DNA of 64,000 nucleotides from Brachycybe producta (taxonomy: Eukaryota; Arthropoda; Diplopoda; Playtdesmida; Andrognathidae), in contig JAUPFP010000013.1 in NCBI GenBank assembly GCA_036925085.1, forward strand, positions 2,753,155 to 2,817,154, in the 5' to 3' direction. Positions within the stretch are counted from its first letter, which is position 1; every line of letters begins with the position of its first letter. Of this stretch, positions 23,426 through 34,319 are shown in pieces. Made by a program: the position numbers and the translations under genes. The notes beneath the pieces are model-generated. The model was given only the letters and a program-made list of their open reading frames with translations, did no database searches and was not told the origin of the DNA.

Positions 23426-23729
23426 CTGCACGTTTGTATAGGTCTACACGCATTCAAATTGCAAACGCACTATCACTAGAATAATATGCATTTATTCATT
23501 TTATTGTCAAATTTGCCTTTGCTTTTGCGTCATCCACGATTACACAACTTGTGTTGGTGAAAATAAAATGACAACATACAATATACATGTATACAAAAGT
23601 TCATTAAACATAGTTGACAGCATGAGCGAAAGGGAAATGCAATGAACCCTGTGTTTTTAACCCCCTTCCCCCTCACCCCACCTTCCCGCATCCATTTGCA
23701 GTGATTTATAGGTTTCAAAAACATTTATA

Positions 23730-24040
23730 TGGAAAAAGGGAAGTTTAATGTGGGTGCTAACAGCTAAAACTTTCTATCCACTATAACTTCAGAGACCTTT
23801 TTTTTCCTCCCCTTACTTACAGTCAGTTCCTCCAAGTACCTTATTATGCTAATAAAGTCTGACTTTAAAGTAAAAACCCTACCTATCTCTACAGGGGGAA
23901 GTTGAAGTAATATATTGACCCTGTTTGATATACACCAGTAAACACAGCTTTCATAATTTTTCTTAGGGGTGGTATTATTAATGGGCGCTTAGAGATGAGC
24001 ATTACCTCCGCTAAGTTAGGAAAGGGGTGGGGGGAGTGTC
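23730..24040. other. non-coding stretch
   Basis: No gene or bounded repeat seen; contains short T- and G-rich runs. Confidence 0.4.
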
Positions 24041-24330
24041 AGAAATACAGAAGCACCACGTAGTGGTTGGCGCCTCGTGTTTCGCACAGACCAACATCGA
24101 AAACAAATAGAATGCAGTCAGTGTATTTCCACTGATATCACCTTGGTCATAATTGACAAACAGGTGATGTTAGCTACTCGTGGCTGGATTCGCCCACTCT
24201 TTGCGACTGTGGTGCAAAAATACCCGGTGGTGGTAGCTCGTGTGAACATCCCCTATGTAATCAATGTTCAGCTAAAACGACCACTTTATGTGGCAACACA
24301 AAGTGGTCCTAAGCGGTTTTGAGATTTTGG
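24041..24330 (+). other. unrecognised 81-codon frame in a CpG-containing patch
   Basis: From 24077 an ATG-less (TTG-start) frame runs 81 codons to 24322. It has no low complexity but no domain I recognise. The surrounding 290 bp are less AT-biased than neighbours and end with a small hairpin (accacttt...aaagtggt, near 24280-24310), so a transposon-derived segment is as likely as an exon. Confidence 0.2.
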
Positions 24331-24811
24331 TAATTGAGTTTAGCATATGCTGTAATCTGTGTTAATATCATGATTAATTCAGAACATAAAACTTGGTGAA
24401 TTTAGTACAACTTGTGATTATCTCAAAGTTAGCATCATTTAGAATATTAGTTTTTAGTTGTTATTTTAGTTATTAGTTTTTTTATATAAGAAAGTAGCTT
24501 AAACCTTTTATATATTAGTCAAATACGATGCCACAATACAATTACTTAAAGCCCTTCTAATTTCATCAGTAAGAAATCTTCTGCGTTGTGATTGGTGATA
24601 ATAAACAATATACATTATGTATAGTACAAGTGTAATGCAGGCATAAAGGAGGCATTTGAAAATACACGCTCTGATGGTAGTAGTGCAACCTTAGTCGTAG
24701 CTTGGTACTGTTGGCATGAATGATTTTCCACCAAACACACTGGCTGCTGTTAGCCACAAAAACAACCACCTAACATGTAATACAAAATAAACTGAACGTC
24801 CTGACATCTTA

Positions 24812-24981
24812 GGGTTGTAACACAAGAGACCACTTTTAGTGGTCGATTTTTAGTGAAAAATGAAGTCGGGTTGTCGCCCAAACTGACCACTTTGAATCTT
24901 TTCTGAAACAAAATACAACCACAGGCAACTTCATTTTGCAGTCGAAATCGACCACCAAAAGTAGTCTGTGTGCCAAAGACC
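24812..24981. mobile_element. PIF/Harbinger-like MITE, 170 bp, TTA duplication
   Basis: Left end 'gggttgtaacacaagagacc' then 'acttttagtggtcg' and 'gaagtcgggttgtcgcc'; right end 'cagtcgaaatcgaccaccaa' then 'aagtagtctgtgtgccaaag' and 'acc'. TTA lies at 24809-24811 and 24982-24984. It shares its arms with 26992-27333 and 2804-2975. Confidence 0.7.
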
Positions 24982-24999
24982 TTAAACACCAGGGCTACT

Positions 25000-25750
25000 T
25001 TTTGTGAACTGTTGTTGCTTATGTTTTTTTCACAAGCTGTCTTGTCTGCTGCTACTGCTCTTCGTCAGTTGCTCCTACTGAACATTTTAGCTGTAAAGAA
25101 AGTTTTATTGTAGACTTACAGCAAATAATTTGCAATCTTAATGAACGTTTTTTTTTTAAATGCAGCATACAAACAGACGTAAACAGCCGAACTACATCAA
25201 ACATTTGTCAAATGAACTCAAAAAACTTATTATTTGTAAATTCATTTTTAATTGAATTTTCACGTACTGTATAACATTAATAAAAAAAAAGACAATCTGG
25301 GAAATTTAAACATTTGCAAATAATGTTTCTCTAATTGTATTATTAAGCAGCAGAACTTTCTTAATAGATAATTAGAAAGAAATCCAGCTAATGGATTTTC
25401 TTTTTAAAAGTAAAAAAAACAACTTACAAAAGGATCAAACATTCTCCCGACAATGCAAATATGTGACAATAAATATGAAATAGTAAATTAATATTCATTT
25501 GAGTATGGCTGATGGAATATTCATTTGACTATGGGCTGATGGTTATTATTACATTATTGCGGTTGGAATTAAACAGAGTTTTTTCAAAACAAAAACAGAA
25601 CAAAATGACTGAGTGGCCTATGATCTTTTAAAACACAATCTGTATTGTGTATTAAGTCTTGATAATATACTGTATGTATACCTGACAGAATGTAACAAAT
25701 ACAATGTGGCGTGCAAAGAGTTGACACATTTGTAGTCAACAAAACACCCG
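25000..25750. other. non-coding stretch with a 28-bp tandem duplication
   Basis: 'aatattcatttgagtatggc' then 'tgatgg' at about 25490-25516 is repeated as 'aatattcatttgactatggg' then 'ctgatgg' just downstream. No gene is seen. Confidence 0.5.
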
Positions 25751-25757
25751 TTTATTG

Positions 25758-25922
25758 CAGTGGCAATTTTCGGCCTAGGCGCACGCCTAATGTCTCCAAT
25801 TTTTTGAGGCCCCAAAGTCAAAACTTTATTGGAGGATATACATATAAAAAAATTGTCAAACACCAGGAGCCCAGATATCTTAACAACGCCTGGGCGCCTC
25901 AACAGATATGAAGGCGCCACTA
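25758..25922. mobile_element. hAT-like MITE, 165 bp, 8-bp TSD (7/8)
   Basis: Ends CAGTGGCAATTTTCGG and GAAGGCGCCACTA. Flanks GTTTATTG (25750-25757) and ATTTATTG (25923-25930) differ at one base. 'Cctaggcgcacgcct' near the left and 'cctgggcgcctc' near the right extend the inverted arms. Two overlapping frames (100 and 66 codons) are shadows of the repeat. Confidence 0.8.
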
Positions 25923-25934
25923 ATTTATTGTTAT

Positions 25935-26988
25935 GTCATTCCAATTTTATCCTAATCTGCAGTAGGCACAAGTATTCGTAGATGGAATTAATGTATCTTA
26001 TGAACAATGGTTCATAAAGCTATTATCCAATGATTGTCCAGTTTTACAGCAACATTAAAAAAGACACATGTAAGCTGTGTCATTACAAACATGCGTAATA
26101 CCCTTAAAGGCGTTTTTTTAAATGGCGACCATATTGAAAATGTGTTTATTTTAAAAAAACTTCCAATACCTTAAGAAACAATATTCAACATTTTTTTAAA
26201 CATAGGTGAAACCCATAAAATTTGAGTAAATGCTTTCAATGTCAACTTTTTGTGCACCACCTTGTAACAGCTTTTTTTTTGCGTACCACTTTGTAGAATT
26301 TAGAGGAGAATCTTGGTTAATTTCATTAGTCTGAATGAAAAGACGCATTACTTGTTATAATGTAATTGTGAAAATTTCCAAACACTAAAAAAAGTTTCTG
26401 ATAACAAACTTTTAAGCATTCCAAAAAATAAATGTGACAAAAAAACATTCTACCATTCTACCTCTCATATGCTGTCTTTGTTTCTAAAAAGTTCAGCCAA
26501 TTTTAAATAATTTAGGTGACTAATGTGGAGGAGGACTATAATGAAAACTTGACGTTGTTTAACATTATACCACATATTAACTTTAGACTCAATGGTGCTA
26601 TTATGCACGCAATTTCTTTTTTAAAATAAAAAACCCTAAAGGCGTTTTATGGCGGCCACTATATCTTCTATGCACAGTCTTAATTAGACCATACATTAAT
26701 TAATGTAAGTCTGTCTAGTGGCACCACAGTATCTTTTTAGCTTCTTTTTGCAATGCAAATTACTAGCAAATGAAAAAGAGGAAAGACTGTATTGCAGAAT
26801 TGCTTTTTTGAGGTTTATTAAAACAAAACTACTAACTAGTATGACAACAAATAAACTCATTTCATAACAGGTGACTCAAAATTCTGTCAAGAAGTGTGCT
26901 GCAAATGTGATACCCTTCCATTATTATTAACTTGATGACACTGTACACAGTGGCCCATAATCCGTGCCTCATAAAGCATTGTTTCCAT
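25935..26988. other. non-coding stretch
   Basis: AT-rich. A short phrase 'cccttaaaggcgttttttta' then 'aatggcgaccata' at 26102-26133 recurs in diverged form at 26634-26666 (ccctaaaggcgttttatggc), a local repeat of unknown nature. No gene seen. Confidence 0.45.
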
Positions 26989-26991
26989 TTA

Positions 26992-27333
26992 GTCCCTTGG
27001 CACACATTTAGAAAGCGACTTTTGAAACACTTTTCGGACGACAAAATGAAGTAAGAGTTGTCGCCAAAACTGAACACTTTCAAAATACCACCGTGTTTTT
27101 AAAGTCGTCCGTCCAAACGTATTCCAAATGTGTTCAAAATTGGCGACAAGACAAAATGGACTCTGATGAGGAAGCACGTATCGAAAGAGGGTCACATGTA
27201 GTACGGCCACATGTTGTACCAGAACAACATCAAAAATATACGCCGATAAAGATATCGCCAGTCGCGGGAATCGAACACCTTTCAAACACCGAAGTTGTAA
27301 AGTGTTTTAAAAGCCGATTGTGTGCCAAGAGCC
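26992..27333. mobile_element. PIF/Harbinger-like element, 342 bp, TTA duplication
   Basis: Ends GTCCCTTGGCACACA and (read backwards) GGCTCTTGGCACACA, with TTA directly outside both (26989-26991, 27334-27336). Arms continue through 'gcgacttttgaaacactttt' and its counterpart 'aaagtgttttaaaagccga'. The 90-codon plus frame (27093-27365) begins at a TTG; the first ATG within it, near 27156, gives MDSDEEARIERG, an acidic start of the kind seen in some Harbinger-type ORFs. No catalytic domain is present, so this is a deletion derivative at best. It is the best-bounded member of its family here. Confidence 0.8.
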
Positions 27334-27339
27334 TTATAC

Positions 27340-28570
27340 TTGTGTATACAGACTCATCAATCTGACTGGAAATGTATCTTTCAATTCACAGTAGAATCAA
27401 CTTTATTTAAACAATACATTGTCCAAATTATTGGCCAACAACTATGAGATTTTTAAGAACACAGAGCCACTACACAGGACACAGGTCTACTTTGCTGCAA
27501 CATGTCCTCATTGACATCATAGCACTCTCAGACCATATTATGTTATGTTATATTCCTATAAGACATGACTTTTTTTTAAAATCATCCTGTATTATAATGT
27601 CATGGCTGGCGAAATAACTAAACCCCATTTATAAACACTAAACAGACATGCGAACGAGATTATGCGATAGGGTCTAGTAATAACTAGTAGATATTACCTG
27701 ACTATTATTATATTGTCACAAAGACAAATATCACCTACTGCATTTAGTTATGAGACCAGCTGTTTATATTTTAAATAAAAAAAAACATATTGCATATCCA
27801 ATGAGACACTATTTCTTACGAACTTATAAATATTCAATTGAATTCATTGTTTTTCCTATCAATTCAAATGCCATCTGGTGGCACACTCAGCACACTTTGT
27901 TACCAACTGAGAATTTTGTTTTTATATCTAAAGTTCTAAACAACAAGCATTAAATATACACATAAAAAAGTTATCAAAAATTGGTAAATAATGTAATAAT
28001 ACATATAAGACAGTATATGTATTTTTACATTATTGATCAAGTTGTTAATAAATAATGTTTTGATATTGGTTAGTGGAATCAAGAATAACACATAAATAGC
28101 TAACATACCCGGTATAGTAATTGTGGAGATATTAAGTTTGTTAGGCAACAAGAGTTATTATGAAATTTAAATAAAAGTCTAAACATGCATTTGACATGGC
28201 TTACAAAAAAATAATAACCATGACAGGAATAGTCATATTTACAAACAATTCTACTGTTTGAATACGAGAAAAAAAAAACCTAGATCCAAAATTTCATTCA
28301 AAGAAACCGGAAGAGTTGTATTATATAATAGAACAAAATTTGTATGACGTCCTTTGATGGTTTTTGTTTACATCAATTGTTGAACGTCATGATTTTCTTG
28401 CTTGCATTGTACTAAATGTACATAATATACGAGTACATACATTATATACATACACATGTAAGCATTACAATAGGCTTATAAACAGAGTTAAGGTATCGAT
28501 TTTTGTGATGATTGAAAGAGCAACAGGAGAAAAGAGTCTTTGTATAGGAACTACAGTATATACCTATATT
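27340..28570. other. non-coding stretch
   Basis: Repeat-poor AT-rich DNA; frames of 60-80 codons have no recognisable domain. Confidence 0.45.
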
Positions 28571-28574
28571 TCCA

Positions 28575-28594
28575 GTGTGTGTGTGTGTGTGTGT
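28575..28594. repeat. (GT)n microsatellite, short
   Basis: About ten GT units. Confidence 0.85.
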
Positions 28595-29029
28595 TTATCA
28601 GACTAAAGTAGAATCACTTACACATTTAATAAATAAAATTCTGTCTACATGTACATTGTATACAAATAAACACACCGGACTATATATAATACTGATTTGT
28701 CACAAAATTGGTGTTTTCAAATGATTAGAATCTAAAACTACCTTTTGCCATAAATCCCTAAACAAACACAATTGCAAACAGTTTTGCCTAAATAATGCAT
28801 CATGTCAGAAATGTTGTGTATGTTTACTGCCAAAGTGAAAAATTAGGTATTCTACAGGTTAAATTAGCAAATTCCCATAATTCATTAGTAAACCTACAAA
28901 ACGTCTAATGTTTTAGGCAATCTGAAAAATACGAATAACTCAACAACTTTAAATTATGGTATTGTCTACAGTAGCTTGTTGGTGGTAGTGATATTTAAGG
29001 AAATGTTCAGAATTAACGTTACAAACAAA

Positions 29030-29625
29030 CAATCAATATGCATAAACGTTAAACTATAATTAATCAGGCAATATGCACCAAACATTTTTGCTTTTGCACA
29101 ATATCAAACATTTTGAAGAATATTTTCTCAGTGATTTTTTTTACGTTGGTGGTGACGTGGACATTCTACACTAATATAAAATGTTAAAGTCGATGTGCAA
29201 ATTGACTACATAGTTATTATTTTTCAGTTCGGCAACGAAGTAGATGCAAAATGCATAAACTTTAAAACTTTAGGAAAGGTGCAAATTACCTACCAATTCA
29301 GGTGATACATATGTACATAATACTAATAATTAAACAGGCAATAGACCACCAAACATTGGTGCTTTTGTACATTGTCTAGTCATTTTAAAAACTATTTTCC
29401 AAGTCAATTTTCCACTTTTTCAGTAATAGAGATATTCAACACACACTGTTATAAATATATCGCTTTAGTCAGTATGCAAATTGACTTTAGTGAATTTACA
29501 AATTGACTTTAGTGAATTTACAAAATGATTAATTTGTATTGAATTTGCTAGGATTATTTTTCACTTTGGCAGTAACATGATATGAAGCATAATGCAAAAT
29601 GTTAAAACATGTAAATACAGTATGT
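29030..29625 (+). repeat. diverged tandem duplication, about 300-bp unit
   Basis: Unit A (about 29030-29295) and unit B (about 29310-29625) share, in order: 'aggcaatatgcaccaaacat'/'aggcaatagaccaccaaaca', 'gcttttgcaca'/'gcttttgtaca', 'gtgcaaattgac'/'atgcaaattgac', 'gattatttttcactttggca' (B) against 'ttattatttttcagttcggc' (A), and 'gcaaaatgcataaac'/'gcaaaatgttaaaac'. Unit B contains a further exact 22-bp tandem repeat (29478-29521). Confidence 0.55.
29478..29521 (+). repeat. exact 22-bp tandem duplication
   Basis: 'aaattgactttagtgaattt' plus 'ac' occurs twice in direct succession. Confidence 0.9.
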
Positions 29626-29629
29626 TTAT

Positions 29630-30635
29630 GTGTGCAAACAAAACCCACTTAAAATAAATATGCAAACAATTAAAACGTGTTTTTACACAAGTCTACTCCA
29701 GACTAGAAATAAAGTTAAATAGTCTCGACCATGTACTATTATTTAAACAAGTAACTACTGATAATATTGCATATCAATCATAAGTGAATAAATTCAATTT
29801 GACAAAAAGAGACACCACCACCAATATTTTGTTTTCTAAAAAATATTTTCAATATTTAGGCCTCCAGATATACATAGACATTCAAGTATGTGTATAAGTA
29901 TAGACTTTATACCAAATTTGAAATTGCCAAACAAACAAAAAATGACCAACAACTAAAAATGGAAACAACTAGTATAAATTGCAACAATCAATATCGGAAA
30001 TTTGATCACTTGAGATAAAATATAAAAGAAGAAAAAACGAAGTTTGAAATTTCAAATCAAAGGCGTGGGTGGATAATGTTTTTTTTTTGTGTGGTGTGTT
30101 GTCCAAAACGATAAACTTCTATGCCACATCTTACAAGCTAGTACTAGTAGGGCTTTTTGGTCATTTTTTTTCGATTGTTTGTAACATAATACAAGAAAAT
30201 TGCCAAAAAAAATAATGTTACGATATGACGTCAATATTCAAAGAAACAAAACAAAAAATAGAAGAAAAAAATGGATTCAGGACCAACATAAATGATTAGT
30301 GGAAACTAGATTACAATAGCTGCGGTGAATTTAGATGGTATCAAAAGAGCCTATACACAAAATGTGTATGAGATAATAATTCAATAAATTATCTCTTTTC
30401 GACTCCTTTTAAATTATAAATCTCAGTCATTAAATACAAAGAAAGAAATTGCATGCACTTCTTGAAAGAAAAAAACAACAACATAATGGAGAGAAAAAAA
30501 TATCAGTTTCATATATAAGATCTACGAGTATCTCTCTTTACAGAATATTAAACATTTAAGTTTTCGTATTGTCTGAGATGAAAATGAAGGTCTATATAAT
30601 GGTCTATAAAAAGGTCTATATTTTTTTTGGTAGCT
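29630..30635. other. non-coding stretch
   Basis: AT-rich, no features supported. Confidence 0.4.
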
Positions 30636-30672
30636 GTAGTGACCCAGTTAGCTGTAGTGAGCCAGTCCCATT
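30636..30672 (+). repeat. 18-bp tandem duplication
   Basis: 'agctgtagtgacccagtt' is followed by 'agctgtagtgagccagtc'. Confidence 0.75.
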
Positions 30673-30689
30673 TTCATTAGAAAAAGGTT

Positions 30690-30795
30690 AATTGCAGTTG
30701 TTCTAATGATGATGATGATCAAGTTTCACAATTGGCACTTGGGTTACAAACTGAGAAACATTTGCTTGATATTAAATAAAAATCTGAACCCTACA
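30690..30795 (+). mobile_element. TAGGGCT-family hAT MITE, right-end fragment
   Basis: 'attgcagttgttctaatgat' then 'tttcacaattggcacttggg', 'actgagaaacatttgcttga' and 'aaaatctgaaccct' parallels the right half of 14855-15161. The left half is missing. Confidence 0.6.
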
Positions 30796-30799
30796 TATT

Positions 30800-32280
30800 A
30801 CTATACATTATTAATTAAACAAATGTCTACTCAATATTTTCTATAAAAGTTTTATTTAATTATGGCATAAAAGGGCTTCATTTGAGAATGGCAAAATCAT
30901 TACGGCAGCTCTACAGCAAGTTTGGTTTAAATTTATTAATTTTTTTCCTTGCTGTAGAACACCTAAATCTTATAAAAATGTTATATAATAGAATTTTTAC
31001 TCGCATAAAATGAACAAATTTATTGCATATTTTCATAATTTCTAAAAACAATTTGCACATTTTTTATTACCCCCCCCCCCCCCCCCCCCCACCGTGTTAT
31101 TTTAAATGTTCGAGCAAATCATTGAATCGTATTTTTTTCATAAAGATGTGAAGTTGTTTCCCCACCAATAATATCGATCACATTTTAGATCGATACACAA
31201 AACATATATATTGTCAAATTACAACAGGAAATTAGCAGCCTGAAAAAAATATTTTCCTCAATAATAAAAAAAAATCCAGTGTGAAAATAGAACCCTTGTT
31301 TAGAACAATTATCTACCTCGGAATACATGGAATACACAGTGCCCAGTATCTTCATCCAGTCACATTCCCGGATTCAATTTTAATAACTCCTACCAATCAT
31401 CTGTTGCTACTACACACCATTTTAGCAGTTTTAATTGTTCTTAGTCACAAATGATTGAAGGATTTCGCAACAAATTGCATAATTCTTCAAACACTTCCTA
31501 CCTACGTCATACTTTTGACAGACTTTTTTCTTTAAATTTAGTTAAAGACTTGAGAGCTGCATAAACCTTCCAAGACTACAGTTTAATAATTCTAGTTATT
31601 TTTGTTTTATGTTCATGCACAACTGTTCATTGTATGAGTTTTTGTATTATCTATTTCTTTCCATTGCACAAGAAATGGTAATGGTCTACGTTTTTTTTTT
31701 AATAAGTGGAATGAATGTAACAGCTGCAAAACTCTATTTTTACTTTCAGTCTTCAGATATAAATGCCACCTATTATTGGTCATTTATCAAATCATTACAT
31801 AAATAAAAGAATTGGATATTAATGAATGGAAGCACTTGGCTGCTGTTGATGACATTTGGCAAATGTCATGCTCAGAATCTATATTGTAACAATAAACAGA
31901 AGAAGAAAAAAATCAAGAAAGAATAACAGAAAAATAATAATAATAACAATCAGACATTCTTCTTACTATCATCTATAACAAGCTTGCATCTGCAAACATT
32001 CATTTCAAAACACACATACAACTAATTGGAAAAAGTGTAACTTATTTTAATGTTGAGCACACATTTATGCATCTTTTCAAAATATGTGTTTGCATTTCTA
32101 CTTAATAGAGCATGCATAAGCAGCAATTTATCACAAGTTTGTCAAAAATACTTTTTTTTTTTTTTTTGCAAACCAGTCAAGAAAATGTCAAAACATTTTC
32201 AAGAAACAAACATCCTTCAACAAAAGAAGACTGCAAAACAAACAGCATCTCTCTTCATCTTCAATAACAGGCCCATACTT
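30800..32280. other. non-coding stretch with poly-C tract
   Basis: Contains a 21-base C run at 31070-31090. The 65- and 83-codon frames at 31609-32301 are low-complexity. No gene seen. Confidence 0.45.
31070..31090. repeat. poly(C) tract
   Basis: Twenty-one consecutive C; a G-quadruplex is possible on the opposite strand. Confidence 0.95.
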
Positions 32281-32285
32281 CATGT

Positions 32286-32851
32286 ACAGAGTGTCCCATA
32301 AGTCAGGCATCATAGGAGAAAAGAATAATTAATCTATTAGGCAGGATATTGAGAGCCTGCGGAATGGCCATAAAAAAGACCCTGATCTCATCAAGAAAAA
32401 GTTTCAACAATCAACAGTGCTCGCTCGTTACAGTGAGATGCTCACTGAAGAGCTGAAGCCTAAACTTCGGATTAAATGCAGAGGACTGCTATCCAAGGGC
32501 GTTGTGATCTTGCATGACAATGCAAAAACTTCGTTTTGAGGTGTTAAAGCATCCTCCCTGTAGTCCTGATCTTGCTCCATCGGACTTTCACCTGTTTGGT
32601 CCTCTGAAAGCAGTCCTCCGAGAACGAAGATTTACCTCTGATGAAGAAGTGAAGACAGTGGGTGAATTCGTGGCTCACAGCTCAGCGAAAAACATTTTTT
32701 AATAAGGGAATACGAATGCTTGTTGACAGATGGACAAAGTGTATTGAAAAGACTTACTCTCGTAGACGAAAAAGTATAAAACCAACAAAAAATTGATTAA
32801 TCAATGAGTACAAGTTTCAGTTTAATTGTGCAAATGAGTCACACTATGTTA
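32286..32851 (+). mobile_element. mariner element, internally deleted
   Basis: Left terminus TACAGAGTGTCCCATAAGTC at about 32285 is followed almost at once by the C-terminal third of a mariner transposase, so the N-terminal part is deleted. The likely right end is 'atgagtcacactatgtta' near 32851, an imperfect match to the left terminus. A much better-matching inverted terminus lies at 34320-34349; see that entry for the alternative boundary. Confidence 0.65.
32340..32790 (+). pseudogene. mariner-type transposase, C-terminal remnant
   Basis: Transposases of this family cut and paste their own DNA in the nucleus through a DDD catalytic triad. Three blocks are legible in order on the plus strand: RYSEMLTEELKP...LSKGVVILHDNA around the second catalytic Asp, LKHPPCSPDLAPSDFHLFG with the third Asp (about 32535-32600), and RWTKCIEK near the end (about 32730-32755). 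The blocks are out of frame with each other: a deletion lies just after HDNA (around 32520) and a stop/frameshift near 32700. All N-terminal helix-turn-helix domains and the first Asp are gone. The longest open piece is 62 codons (32514-32702). It is clearly non-functional. Confidence 0.85.
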
Positions 32852-32951
32852 GTCGCTCCGCACAATCACCACCGAGTCTTGAATCACACAAGTCACAACG
32901 TCGGCAACTGGCGATTTTGGTTGGGGCACACTTTTTGATGAATGGCGGATT

Positions 32952-33630
32952 CAGTGGCGTAGCTAGGGACCCGCCAGACCCGCAACTGCGGGGGGGGGGG
33001 GCGCAGGAGGTTTGGGGGCGCAAAAAGCGAAATGAAAGTCGATGTATTTTCAAAAATAATTGAATAAATTAAGCAAGTGATTCCGAATCACTCGCTTAAT
33101 TTATTCAGTTACTTTCGAAAATAATTCGACTTTCATTTTTGTTTATTGTGCATAGAAATTTTTTTAGGGGGTACTATTTTAATGAACAGTGGAACGGTCC
33201 GAACAACGGTACGAACAGTCGGAAAAATAGTAGGAACAGTCCGAAGGTTTGGTTTTGTAAAATTAAGTTGTTGCAGGGGGGGGGGGGTGGGGTCTGGGGG
33301 GCGCAGACCCCGACTTTTTTTTAAATTATTAAACAAATTAGTCCATTGTTCCGACTGTTCCGTAATTTGTTCAATGGGAGGAACAGTCGGAAAAATGGAC
33401 AAATTTGATTTAATAACACTAAAGAAATGGGGGGCTGGGCCCCCCCCAGGCCCCCTGCAACAAGCTTCATTTTGATTAACCTAACCTTCCGACTGTTAAT
33501 ACTGATCCGCCGTTCATCAAAATAGCACCTCCCCCCTCAGTATGAGGCTAAGTGGAGGGGGGACTTAAAGGGAGCGCAACGTTTAAAGCAGCCCGGGGGG
33601 GGGCGCAACCAAGTCATAGCTACGCCACTG
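32952..33630. mobile_element. hAT-like element, 679 bp, exact 8-bp TSD GGCGGATT
   Basis: Ends CAGTGGCGTAGCTAGG and CATAGCTACGCCACTG. GGCGGATT lies at 32944-32951 and 33631-33638. The interior has long G-runs, a strong hairpin (33031-33137) and several copies of an ACAGTCGGAA motif also found outside the element. Several overlapping proline/glycine-rich frames are by-products; no transposase. Confidence 0.88.
33031..33137. repeat. hairpin inside the hAT element
   Basis: 'aatgaaagtcgatgtatttt' then 'caaaaataattgaataaatt' and 'aagcaagtgattc' pairs with 'gaatcactcgcttaatttat', 'tcagttactttcgaaaataa', 'ttcgactttcatt'. Arms are about 52 bp with a tiny loop. Confidence 0.8.
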
Positions 33631-34130
33631 GGCGGATTGGTAGGAACATACAGTCGGATCGGGAGGAAAACGGTACTAAATGAATGAACAGCGGAACACA
33701 GACTTGCAGGTTATTCGTTGTCCTCCCTCCCACGTACTTGCTTATGATATGGTTCACTTATCCATTCAATTTAATTTCATGAGAGCTCAATTCAATGAAG
33801 TTGCGTACTACAACAATTCCACAATATTTTCACCTTAATGCGCCTTAGGCGCAGCGGCGCTTGGTGATGCACTAACTAAACAACCTCCGCAATAGATATT
33901 CAAAACTATTCACTCATGAAGTTGAATGGAGCGGCCATATACACTAGGCAGCGGGAGGAATGAAAAAAAAAATTAGCCTTGTGCAATGCATCAATTTACC
34001 CCTTTTTAAATGTGTTCCGCTCGCTGTTCATCAAAATAGTCGCTGTTCCGACTATCCTGCCTTTCATCCCAGTAGTGCCTTGTTCTGTCCATTCCGACTG
34101 TTCCGCCTCCGCCTTCATCAAAATAGTAAC
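33173..34130. repeat. cluster of ACAGTCGGAA / ATTTTGATGAAC motifs
   Basis: The core GAACAGTCGGAA (or its complement TTCCGACTGTTC, with variants) is seen near 33214, 33235, 33344, 33380, 33486, 33652, 34045 and 34097. The companion phrase ACTATTTTGATGAACAGCGG is seen, with variants, near 32933 and 33173 (plus) and 33505, 34022 and 34110 (minus). Copies lie both inside and outside the 32952-33630 hAT element, in both orientations. Confidence 0.6.
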
Positions 34131-34315
34131 CCCCCCCCCCCCCCCCCCCCTCCCCCGAAAATCCTCAGTCTCTCTCGGAACGGTGCCCTCAGCACCTACC
34201 ATAAAATTGATAATTTCAATTCCATAGCGCTCCAGAAAAAACGGGATAGTATCCTTGTAATGCTTTGTATTCTATGAATCAAGACATATGTAATATATGT
34301 ATTGCAATTTTAATG
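33640..34315. other. non-coding DNA right of the hAT
   Basis: Holds the outer copies of the motif cluster and a 21-C run (34130-34150). The 105- and 82-codon frames contain a proline run from that C tract and no domain. Confidence 0.5.
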
Positions 34316-34319
34316 GTTT

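Noticed and set aside
24566-24989. Two 67- and 79-codon minus frames
   Set aside because: The second follows the Harbinger-like MITE at 24812-24981; the first has no domain.
33133-33475. Several overlapping 60-109 codon frames on both strands
   Set aside because: They lie inside the hAT element and follow its G-runs and palindromes.
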